Source: Nitrospira defluvii
Lineage (GTDB): Bacteria > Nitrospirota > Nitrospiria > Nitrospirales > Nitrospiraceae
DNA length: 64,000 nucleotides
Reading direction: 5' to 3'
NCBI GenBank assembly: GCA_011525625.1
Contig: WYAX01000012.1
Span: 434,001 to 498,000 of the forward strand
Shown here: positions 35,366 to 42,012 of the stretch, in pieces
How positions within the stretch are numbered: the first letter of the stretch is position 1
Layout: each line of letters opens with the position of its first letter
Position numbers and translations under genes: made by a program
The notes under the pieces: generated by a model
The model's input: the letters and a program-made list of their open reading frames with translations, nothing else
Told to the model about the DNA's origin: nothing
The model's database searches: none

Positions 35366-36160
35366 ATGAAGAGAATCAGTCAGATTTCGATGGTTGCGCT
35401 TCTATTATGCTTCCTTCCCATGTTGTCTGTAGTGAGTGAGGCGGCCATGGATCACGACAAGCTCTTAAAGGATCCTGGTGTCTACGCAACGTTTGCTGTG
35501 TTCAAGATGGGGGAGCACTGGTGGCAGATGGATCATGAAGCGCGTGTCAAGGCGGCCTCCGAAATGAAAAAGGTGTTCGAAAAGCACGCCGATAAGTTAA
35601 TAGTCGATACGCATTTGCTTCGTGGTCTGTCTGAGAGAGCTGATGTACTTGTCAGGATTCACTCGAAAGAGATGGTTCATAATCAGAACTTCTTGTTAGA
35701 CCTCATGGGGACCACTATGGGGATGGATATGAAAAATACTGACACCTTCAATGGCATCACCAAAACCCTAAATTATGTCCCTAGCTTCCCAGAAGAACTG
35801 AAGGGGGAGTTGAAGACACCGCCACCTCAGGGCAGCCCATACGTTATAGTGGTTCCTATACGCAAGGACGCAGAATGGTGGATTTCTGGACAAGACACCC
35901 GAACAGGCCTGATGAAGGAACACACGGATGCGACGGTCGCATACTTGAAGACGGTGAAACGGAAGCTCTATCACTCCAGCGGGTTGGATGATTGGGATTT
36001 TATTACCTACTTTGAAACATCCAAGCTGGATGATTTCAACAATCTTGTGACTGGATTGCTCAAGGTCAAGGAGAACCGTCATAATAGGCGTTTCGGTGAT
36101 CCTCTCCTGTTGGGGACCATTCGACCATTGGATGAAATCCTCGATATTCTCAGTCGCTAG
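35366..36160 (+). CDS. cld: Chlorite dismutase, periplasmic (Cld)
   Basis: This haem enzyme splits chlorite into chloride and O2. The 264-residue precursor has a signal peptide (residues about 1-26) and a mature protein that strongly resembles, from memory, the pentameric Cld of Candidatus Nitrospira defluvii. The proximal haem His is His186 (in EHTDATVAYL) and the catalytic distal Arg is Arg199 (in KTVKRKLYHSSGLDD). FITYFET and HNRRFG blocks also match. The ATG at 35366 follows AAAAGGAG. It lies inside the island, directly after a two-component system whose likely binding boxes precede it. In nitrite oxidisers Cld probably removes chlorite formed by nitrite oxidoreductase acting on chlorate. 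Confidence 0.97.
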   Translation: MKRISQISMVALLLCFLPMLSVVSEAAMDHDKLLKDPGVYATFAVFKMGEHWWQMDHEARVKAASEMKKVFEKHADKLIVDTHLLRGLSERADVLVRIHSKEMVHNQNFLLDLMGTTMGMDMKNTDTFNGITKTLNYVPSFPEELKGELKTPPPQGSPYVIVVPIRKDAEWWISGQDTRTGLMKEHTDATVAYLKTVKRKLYHSSGLDDWDFITYFETSKLDDFNNLVTGLLKVKENRHNRRFGDPLLLGTIRPLDEILDILSR

Positions 36161-36188
36161 TCTATTCGCTCGCGCGTTCCAGAACACG

Positions 36189-36214
36189 GTGACCACCTGG
36201 GAACAGGTGGTCAC
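36189..36214 (+). terminator. Perfect 11-bp hairpin after cld
   Basis: GTGACCACCTG (36189-36199) and CAGGTGGTCAC (36204-36214) pair perfectly around a GGAA loop, 28 bases past the cld stop. The following T tract is short (TTCTAT), so it may act as a terminator or as an mRNA 3' stabiliser. Confidence 0.55.
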
Positions 36215-36281
36215 TTCTATGCTGGTACTCACAAATCTTTACTTCTAATACTTAGTTATAGGCTCTATATGGCCCCACCCT

Positions 36282-36347
36282 GTCACCACCTGTTGGCTTC
36301 TCAGGGGGTGAGAGGGAGGAAATGCAGGGTTATTTTCAAGTGGTGAC
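36282..36347. repeat. Inverted repeat related to the cld hairpin
   Basis: GTCACCACCTG (36282-36292) and CAAGTGGTGAC (36337-36347) form an inverted repeat with one mismatch and 44 bases between. The arms differ by one or two bases from those of the hairpin at 36189-36214, so the same 11-base family appears four times within 160 bases. Confidence 0.5.
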
Positions 36348-36466
36348 GGCGATGCGCTAGCTTGGCCGTCCCCTTGGTGAATTAGTGGCCATGCAGAGTT
36401 GAGATGAAGACTTTGTCTGCCCAGGATTATCAACTAGACGCGAAATATGCTGACCACAAAGGCCCG

Positions 36467-36524
36467 CCGGCCGCTCCGGACTGCCGGGGCCGGACGGCCG
36501 GGGGGCTCGGGGGCGCAGCCCCCG
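36467..36524. repeat. GC-rich double hairpin
   Basis: Two inverted repeats sit side by side. CCGGCCGCTCCGG (36467-36479) pairs with CCGGACGGCCGG (36490-36501), with one bulge. CGGGGGC (36508-36514) pairs perfectly with GCCCCCG (36518-36524) around a GCA loop. The block is far richer in GC than its A/T-rich surroundings. Confidence 0.6.
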
Positions 36525-36755
36525 CTTCACTTGATCTATATGGTCAAAGTAGGACGACCCTTCCTTTGGGTTCTCAGGCGGAAGCCTAACTTTTGGGCGG
36601 GAGGATTCAGTTGCAAGGAAGCGCTCGCCGATTGCCTAAAGATTTTGCGCGAGCCTCTGAGGAACCTCGAAATGTCGATCTAATGAGGTTATATTTCGAA
36701 AATCTTTAATGCAGAGGGGTGCCGGAAAGGCAAAGGCTGAACGAAAAAAGGATCC

Positions 36756-37985
36756 ATGAGAATTAAACTAAAAAAAGGGACGCCTCAGTGGTTCAAGTGG
36801 AAACTTAGTTTCTTAGGTGAGCCCGCTCCGATTAATCCGATGGCACTGTTTGCTGGAAACATGTGGAGTTACTTCGATCCTGGATCTCCAAATGAAAGAT
36901 ATGAAAATTTCATACGGAACGGCCGGCATCCTCTATCGACCTTTTTGGATAGCATGCTTCTGTATGACAAGGTTATTGTCCCAACTCATGACTTCATGTC
37001 GGTTGTTATTTTGATAAGTGTTTTTGGAGAAGATGGCGTTGCAGAGCTGATTGAAAATAATGCAGTTAGTTTTGTACGTGTGAAAGGGGCACTTGCGTAC
37101 ATAGGGAACGGGGGTGGCCTTGCATCATACGACATTCTTCACGACCAAACTCGCCCTGTAGATCAATTTGCGGATGATGATTCAACCTTGGAGTGGGCCC
37201 TGAATGGGCTCAGTACGAAGCCGAGAAGGGTGAACTTAAGTAGGATGATCCTTGAGAACACCCAAACATTCCCGATGGAGAAGATGGTTTCTCTGATCCG
37301 CGAGGAGTCCTACAAGGATATTTTAGATAGCCCATATTTAAGGACTGCTTTTAGCCTCAGGAATACCAGTCTTGATCATTTGTTTGGTGTTGAGCCCAAT
37401 CAATTTAGGTGTGGGGAAATTCAGACTTTCGAAGAGCGAGATGAAATTGATTCCGTTCTTAGAATCGCCCGCGCCAATCTAGAAATGTTGCTTGCATTAC
37501 AGACTGGTTGCACGGATACAGCTACTGGAACGCCTGTTGGTCACGTATTGAAGGCGAAACAGCAGCGAGGCAGTGCTAGATCTAGTCCTTTTGAGACATT
37601 TGGATCCCTGAAAGAAATTACAGAAGTTCCCGATATCGCGAGTTATGTAATAGACGCCTCGATTCCAGATAGACCAGCACGCCTGCATGACATTTTGATT
37701 AAGCGAGGGACTAGAGATGCTGTTCAATTTAGAGCGTGGTTTCATGAAAAGTGTCGTGACAGTCCTCACGTAATTGCCAAGGAATACGGGAGATTAATGC
37801 ATGATATTCCATTTGTTTCGACTCACAAAGGCAAGACTTTGCGTCTTTTGGCTACGACAATGGCGGGAGTGTATGACCCCGCTCTGGGCTTGGTAACCTC
37901 CATCGCAGACAGCTTTCTTGTAGATCTTGTGCGGAAACGAAACCCGAAGTATTTTATTGAGGATCTACGGCAAATTAATAATTAA
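36756..37985 (+). CDS. Uncharacterised 409-residue island protein
   Basis: I do not recognise this protein. It is soluble, with no signal peptide or clear membrane helix, and is mixed alpha/beta by eye. Features include a basic start (MRIKLKKGTPQWFKWK), STFLDSMLLYDKVIVPTHDF near residues 60-79, a Ser/Arg-rich central stretch near 270-285, and a helical C-terminus. AAAAAAGGA lies upstream of the ATG. Its codon use and base composition are clearly more A/T-rich than any other gene in the window, which points to a separate recent origin. It is the last gene before attR, a common position for cargo such as defence or stress genes; no such function is shown. Confidence 0.8.
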   Translation: MRIKLKKGTPQWFKWKLSFLGEPAPINPMALFAGNMWSYFDPGSPNERYENFIRNGRHPLSTFLDSMLLYDKVIVPTHDFMSVVILISVFGEDGVAELIENNAVSFVRVKGALAYIGNGGGLASYDILHDQTRPVDQFADDDSTLEWALNGLSTKPRRVNLSRMILENTQTFPMEKMVSLIREESYKDILDSPYLRTAFSLRNTSLDHLFGVEPNQFRCGEIQTFEERDEIDSVLRIARANLEMLLALQTGCTDTATGTPVGHVLKAKQQRGSARSSPFETFGSLKEITEVPDIASYVIDASIPDRPARLHDILIKRGTRDAVQFRAWFHEKCRDSPHVIAKEYGRLMHDIPFVSTHKGKTLRLLATTMAGVYDPALGLVTSIADSFLVDLVRKRNPKYFIEDLRQINN

Positions 37986-38065
37986 TTAGTATGTTGGTTT
38001 AGACGGGCAGTGTTATTGGGAACTGATTCGCTTCCCACCAATCTACGGCAACGTACAAACCCTGA

Positions 38066-38113
38066 TCCCGGTTTTAGTCCCGGTTCCACTCCCGATTTTG
38101 CTCCCGGTTGGGA
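38066..38113 (+). repeat. Right-end array of four 12-bp direct repeats (candidate integrase arm sites)
   Basis: The units TCCCGGTTTTAG, TCCCGGTTCCAC, TCCCGATTTTGC and TCCCGGTTGGGA lie head to tail, 115 bases inside attR. The first two match the left-end units at 29687-29710 in the same orientation. The array is noncoding here, which argues against a mere protein repeat. Confidence 0.65.
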
Positions 38114-38228
38114 GTCCTCTTTAGTCGTAAATGGGCACCAATAAAATGTCGTAACACCTTGTTATTTAATGGCCTTACTCTCTGTCTGTCGCTGTTGATC
38201 TTCATGGGTCGTAGAGCCCTCGGGCAAG

Positions 38229-38276
38229 CTGCAAAACTGCGATGCGGCGGTTCGAACCCGCCCGGCGCCTCCAACC
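38229..38276 (+). repeat. attR: 48-bp direct repeat of the tRNA-Cys 3' half
   Basis: This is identical to 29569-29616. It lacks the 5' half of the tRNA and is therefore a displaced fragment, marking the right boundary of the island. Confidence 0.95.
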
Positions 38277-38469
38277 CGCACTTCGTGCCTCCCGACGGCT
38301 CTGCAGACCAAGCCACTTTGTCTTGTCGCCGCCGGAGAAAACCCTCCAGTCTTGCACTCTTCGTAGATTTGCCTCGAGCGGGAGCCATCCCAATTATTCT
38401 TGGCTCAGGGATAGAACCCTCTAGCAATCTTGTGCTGTACCCATCGGGAAGCGTGTCATCGCGTTCTTG

Positions 38470-40236
38470 TTATTGCCGCCGACCCAGACTTCCCCCCCGC
38501 TCAATGAAATAATTCCCCATCACCAGCGCATCGACGCCGCTGTCGAGAAAGGTTGCGAGCGCTTGCTGGGGCGTGCAGACGATCGGCTCCTGGATGTTGA
38601 ATGACGTATTGAGGAGCACCGGCACGCCGGTTGCGCGTTCGAACCGGTCGAGCAGATTCCAGTAACGCGGATTGTCGGCGCGACGCACGGTTTGCACTCT
38701 GGCCGATCCGTCGATGTGGGTGACGGCGGGAATGAGTGAGCGCTTGTCCGGTTTCACCGGAATGGTCAGATTCATGAACGGGCTTGGCTGGGCGCAGCCG
38801 AAATACTCGTCCGCCGCCTCCTCTTTGACGGACGGGGCAAAGGGACGAAACAGTTCTCGTTTCTTGATCTTGGCGTTGATCGTGTCGCGAATGGATTCAT
38901 GCCGGGGGTCGGCGAGAAAGGAGCGCGCCCCCAATGCACGCGGCCCGAACTCCATCGCCCCCTGAAACCAGCCCACCACCCCGCCGTTCGTCAGCACCTC
39001 CACCGTTTTGGCGAGCAGCCGCTCCTCGTCGGTCATCGGTTGTATCTCGATCCCCTGTGCTTGGAGCGCCTGGCCGATCTCCGAATCGCCATACTCCGGT
39101 CCGTAGTAGGCGTGGGTCATCTCAAACCTTCGTGGATGCCCTAGGACCTCGTGATAGACCAGGAGTGCCGCGCCCACCGAACATCCCGCGTCATGCGGAG
39201 CGGGGGGCACATAGATCCGTTCGAATGGCCCCTGGCGGAGCACACGACCGTTCGCGGCGCAGTTGAGGCCGCACCCTCCGGCAATGGCGAGGTCTCGACG
39301 CTGTCCGCCTTCCTGAAAGGCCCACAGGGCCAAATCCTGCACGACCTCTTCAAACGCCGCCTGGGTGCTTCCGGCTATGTGGTGGTGTCGATCACTGAAG
39401 GGCGCGGATTCGTGTTCCCGGGGTTCGCCGAAGATGTCTCGCAGCGCCTGTGGGAAATGCCCTTGGAGTGCCGCATGGTAATCGATGAACGCAGGGTTGA
39501 GCCGGTAGGAGCCGGGCGTATCGGTGATCAGCATGTGTCTGCGAATGAACGAGAGGTGTTCCGGCCGGCCGTAGGGCGCCAGCCCCATGAGCTTGTATTC
39601 GCCATCCAACATGGTGAAGCCCAAAAACCCCGTCATCGTCGAGTAGAAATGGCCGAGTGAATGGGGCCAGGGGATCGACCGCAGCACCGTCAGCCGGGTG
39701 CCGCTCCCGACGGCCAATGTCGTGGAGGCCTCTTCCCCCGCGCCGTCGAAGACGAGGATCGTCGCCTCTTCGAAGGGCGAGGCGAAGAAGGCGCTCGCCA
39801 TATGGCATCGGTGGTGATCGAGGTAATGCAGGCGGCCACGGAAGGGGACAAAATGTTTCTGCAGGAGAGACCGTACAAAAAATAGTTCCATCCAACTGCC
39901 CTGGCTGGCGGGGGAGTGGCCGCCGCCGGCCGGGGTGAATTCTCGAAGGGCGCTGCCTGCCTGTCTCAGAAAGGAGGCGGGATTGTGCAGCGCGGTCTTG
40001 AGCATGCCTCTGGCGCGGGTGCCCATCCGGAACGGCTGCCAGTAGACGCCGATATGCTCGATCTCCGCCAACGAAATGCCGGCCTTGGCCAGACAGAAGG
40101 CGATCGCGCGGAGAGGAAAACAGCCCTCATGTTTGATGCGGGTGAACCGTTCTTCTTCCGCGGCGGCGATCAGGATGCCGTCTTTGAGCAGTGCTGCGGC
40201 GCTTTCGCCCATGGTTGCCAAGCCGAGGATATACAT
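38470..40236 (-). CDS. NodU/CmcH-family carbamoyltransferase
   Basis: The 588-residue enzyme transfers a carbamoyl group to a sugar or other hydroxyl using carbamoyl phosphate and ATP. The start MYILGLATMGESAAALLKDG and the EEERFTRIKH and LDHHRCHMASAFF blocks are typical of the TobZ/NodU family; the His cluster near residue 140 binds iron. The C-terminal YrdC-like catalytic region has GWFQGAMEFGPRALGARSFLADPR. It starts 19 bases after the deacetylase gene on the same strand. In this polysaccharide locus it most likely decorates a glycan. Confidence 0.9.
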   Translation of the reverse strand: MYILGLATMGESAAALLKDGILIAAAEEERFTRIKHEGCFPLRAIAFCLAKAGISLAEIEHIGVYWQPFRMGTRARGMLKTALHNPASFLRQAGSALREFTPAGGGHSPASQGSWMELFFVRSLLQKHFVPFRGRLHYLDHHRCHMASAFFASPFEEATILVFDGAGEEASTTLAVGSGTRLTVLRSIPWPHSLGHFYSTMTGFLGFTMLDGEYKLMGLAPYGRPEHLSFIRRHMLITDTPGSYRLNPAFIDYHAALQGHFPQALRDIFGEPREHESAPFSDRHHHIAGSTQAAFEEVVQDLALWAFQEGGQRRDLAIAGGCGLNCAANGRVLRQGPFERIYVPPAPHDAGCSVGAALLVYHEVLGHPRRFEMTHAYYGPEYGDSEIGQALQAQGIEIQPMTDEERLLAKTVEVLTNGGVVGWFQGAMEFGPRALGARSFLADPRHESIRDTINAKIKKRELFRPFAPSVKEEAADEYFGCAQPSPFMNLTIPVKPDKRSLIPAVTHIDGSARVQTVRRADNPRYWNLLDRFERATGVPVLLNTSFNIQEPIVCTPQQALATFLDSGVDALVMGNYFIERGGSLGRRQ

Positions 40237-40255
40237 CGTGGTCAGGTCGGAACGG

Positions 40256-41155
40256 TTATGGAGCAGGTCTGGTGCATCGGACGGTGGTGTGCACCGGGAG
40301 CGCCGTTTGCATCGGGCCCTGGTGGGAAAATATCGTGAGTATGGCGCGAAGCTTGTCGGCGACGCTGTGCGCCCCCAGTCGCCATTGTTGCTGGCGCAGG
40401 CTCCAGGCGCAACGCGAAACGTACGGGAGAGGGCGCATCTCGTTCAACCGTACCGGGCTCGATTGGTCATCGGCATCGGCTGCGTGGAGGTAGATCAAAG
40501 GGACGTAGCCGAGCGCGGCCGATTGTTTCATGAGCGTCACGATCAGGCCGAGCGGCAGCAACCGGAAATAGGTCCCGCCGATCACCCGGATGCCATGGCC
40601 TCCCGGAAGCCTGTGGCGGTAAATGGGGAATTCGAACAATGCGTGATCGGACAGGGGCATGACGTCATAGGCTTCCATCTTGGTCCGCGGGCCGCTCGTG
40701 GCCAAGCTGGAGTCGTAGAGAAATCCCGCCTCTGCGAGTACGGAATACGCCCAGGGCGTCCGGTCGTCGATGGAAAAATTCGGGGCCCTGAAGCCGACTA
40801 CCGGTTGGCCGCAGGCCGCCTCCAGCGCGTCTTTGGCTCGACGAAGATTGTGCAGGAGCCTGTCCCGGTCCAGCGAGTAGACATTCTCATGCTGATCGCT
40901 GTGGCAGGCGATTTCGTGCCCCTGTGCCGCCAACTCCCGCACGAGGTCGGGTTGATCCCTGGCCACCTGCCCGGTGGTGAAGAGTGTGACGGCAGGGTGG
41001 CTCTCGGTCTCGCGCAATACGGAGAGAATGCGGGTGACGCCTCTCCAGGTTTGTTCGGGATTCGTGCGCGGTTCCAGCCCCATGTCGAGCATGGTAGCGT
41101 GTTTGTAGTCTTCCAGATCGATCGACAGGTAGCAGGGTTGCCGGGGAATCGTCAT
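40256..41155 (-). CDS. Polysaccharide deacetylase (NodB fold)
   Basis: The enzyme has the NodB catalytic motifs: an N-terminal SIDLEDYKHA with the metal-binding Asp pair, and the metal-binding His pair in ACHSDQHEN. Motif three (GFRAPNFSI) also fits. The DLEDY variant and C-terminal extension resemble the deacetylases of PEP-CTERM/exosortase polysaccharide loci. The ATG at 41155 gives about 299 residues and begins just before the first motif; the frame stays open to 41227. It is the first gene of a unit with the carbamoyltransferase and would remove acetyl groups from the exported polymer or its precursor. Confidence 0.87.
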   Translation of the reverse strand: MTIPRQPCYLSIDLEDYKHATMLDMGLEPRTNPEQTWRGVTRILSVLRETESHPAVTLFTTGQVARDQPDLVRELAAQGHEIACHSDQHENVYSLDRDRLLHNLRRAKDALEAACGQPVVGFRAPNFSIDDRTPWAYSVLAEAGFLYDSSLATSGPRTKMEAYDVMPLSDHALFEFPIYRHRLPGGHGIRVIGGTYFRLLPLGLIVTLMKQSAALGYVPLIYLHAADADDQSSPVRLNEMRPLPYVSRCAWSLRQQQWRLGAHSVADKLRAILTIFSHQGPMQTALPVHTTVRCTRPAP

Positions 41156-41292
41156 AGTGCTTGAAGCGACGGGGTATCGGGAGTTCACCGTTACGAGCGC
41201 GAAGCCGTGTGCGGCCGTCCGGTTCAACGACGGCGCTCTGATGAGGCAAGAGTACTCTACCGGGGAAGGGGGATTCCAGGCTTGGATGTCGG

Positions 41293-41919
41293 TCAGCGCC
41301 CGAAGTGGTAGGCGACGCCGAACATGAACAGATTGGCGCGGTAGTCGGCGGTGATGTTGCTGCGACTGAAGCTGAAATGTGCGAAATTGTACTTGTATTC
41401 GATGAAGGGAGCGATCTTCGGTGTCATGAAATATTTGATGCCGGCTAACACGTTAAAGCTCGGGGCAAACGATGCTTCAGGCCTGAAGTTGCCGTCCGAA
41501 ATGTTTCCCACGTTGAGGCCGACTCCCAGCCCGGCATAGGGTTCGACTTTGTACCGGTAGCCGGTCACGCGAACCAACGCATTGAATGCGAGCGAATGCA
41601 CCAGGAAATCCGCACCGGGGACTTTTTGCGACAGAAAGCGATTGGTGGACCCGGGAACGTTTTGTTGCTTAATGTCTGGCGCCGACCGATACATGTCGAC
41701 TTCGAGGCCGAACCAGTTGAAACCACGATCGTCGAAATAGTGGCCGAATTTCGCACCATAAGCCAGATTATTCGCGAGATCGAGTTTGCCGACGTCCGTG
41801 GTATCGAGCGTGGCGATATTCGGCCCAATGGCGAATGCAGCATAGTTTTCGGCATGACCAAGCGAAGGGAGGCAAAGCGCCACGACTCCTAACAAAACCC
41901 CCAACTTCCTGCGAAACAT
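41293..41919 (-). CDS. Small outer-membrane beta-barrel protein
   Basis: The 208-residue product has a signal peptide (about residues 1-23, ending GHAEN) and alternating beta strands with aromatic ends, closing in GVAYHFGR, a typical barrel C-terminus. A GGAGGGTG ribosome binding site lies directly upstream of the ATG. It resembles generic OmpA-like or opacity-family eight-stranded barrels; no substrate can be given. It lies between the deacetylase and the large duplicated barrel, all on the minus strand. Confidence 0.75.
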   Translation of the reverse strand: MFRRKLGVLLGVVALCLPSLGHAENYAAFAIGPNIATLDTTDVGKLDLANNLAYGAKFGHYFDDRGFNWFGLEVDMYRSAPDIKQQNVPGSTNRFLSQKVPGADFLVHSLAFNALVRVTGYRYKVEPYAGLGVGLNVGNISDGNFRPEASFAPSFNVLAGIKYFMTPKIAPFIEYKYNFAHFSFSRSNITADYRANLFMFGVAYHFGR

Positions 41920-42012
41920 ACACCCTCCACCGTGAACGAAACTTCTGCCTGCCGCCTGTCGCTGGTGCTACTCTAACGGGCTTGATGCGGGGTGGCAAGA
42001 GAGAAGTGTGCC

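Larger units (their letters stand above)
36161..36755. other. Structured noncoding region between cld and the unknown gene
   Basis: No gene is supported in these 595 bases; the open frames near 36404-36683 run through GC-rich inverted repeats and have no family match. The region holds a perfect hairpin (36189-36214), a second related inverted repeat (36282-36347) and a GC-rich double hairpin (36467-36524). It could include transcription terminators, a replication origin for the element, or junction sequence from an earlier insertion. Confidence 0.6.
29569..38276. mobile_element. Integrative genomic island inserted in tRNA-Cys, carrying cld
   Basis: The element is bounded by exact 48-bp direct repeats (29569-29616 and 38229-38276) derived from the 3' half of tRNA-Cys, the hallmark of site-specific insertion by a tyrosine recombinase. 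Inside are the integrase at the tRNA end, a zinc-finger protein, an excisionase-like gene, a putative Rep-like gene, a small Cys-rich protein, a two-component system, chlorite dismutase and an unknown gene. Base composition is visibly more A/T-rich from about 32850 to 38100 than in the flanks. No conjugation or phage structural genes are visible. It looks intact enough to excise, but that is inference. Confidence 0.9.
37986..38469. other. Right end of the island and flank; no gene
   Basis: This stretch holds the right-end 12-bp repeats (38066-38113), attR (38229-38276) and about 190 bases of flank before the carbamoyltransferase stop codon. Open frames on both strands cross attR and translate the tRNA fragment, so they are not credible genes. 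Confidence 0.7.

Noticed and set aside
36404-36683. Small plus-strand open frames after cld
   Set aside because: They run through GC-rich hairpins, have no family match and no clear ribosome binding site.
29569-38276. Interpretation of the island as a prophage
   Set aside because: No capsid, terminase, tail or lysis genes are seen; only integration, regulation, a possible Rep and cargo.
38074-38427. Minus-strand open frame over attR, resembling an integrase tail
   Set aside because: It translates the tRNA fragment and repeat array; no catalytic residues, so not a second integrase. A decayed end cannot be fully excluded.
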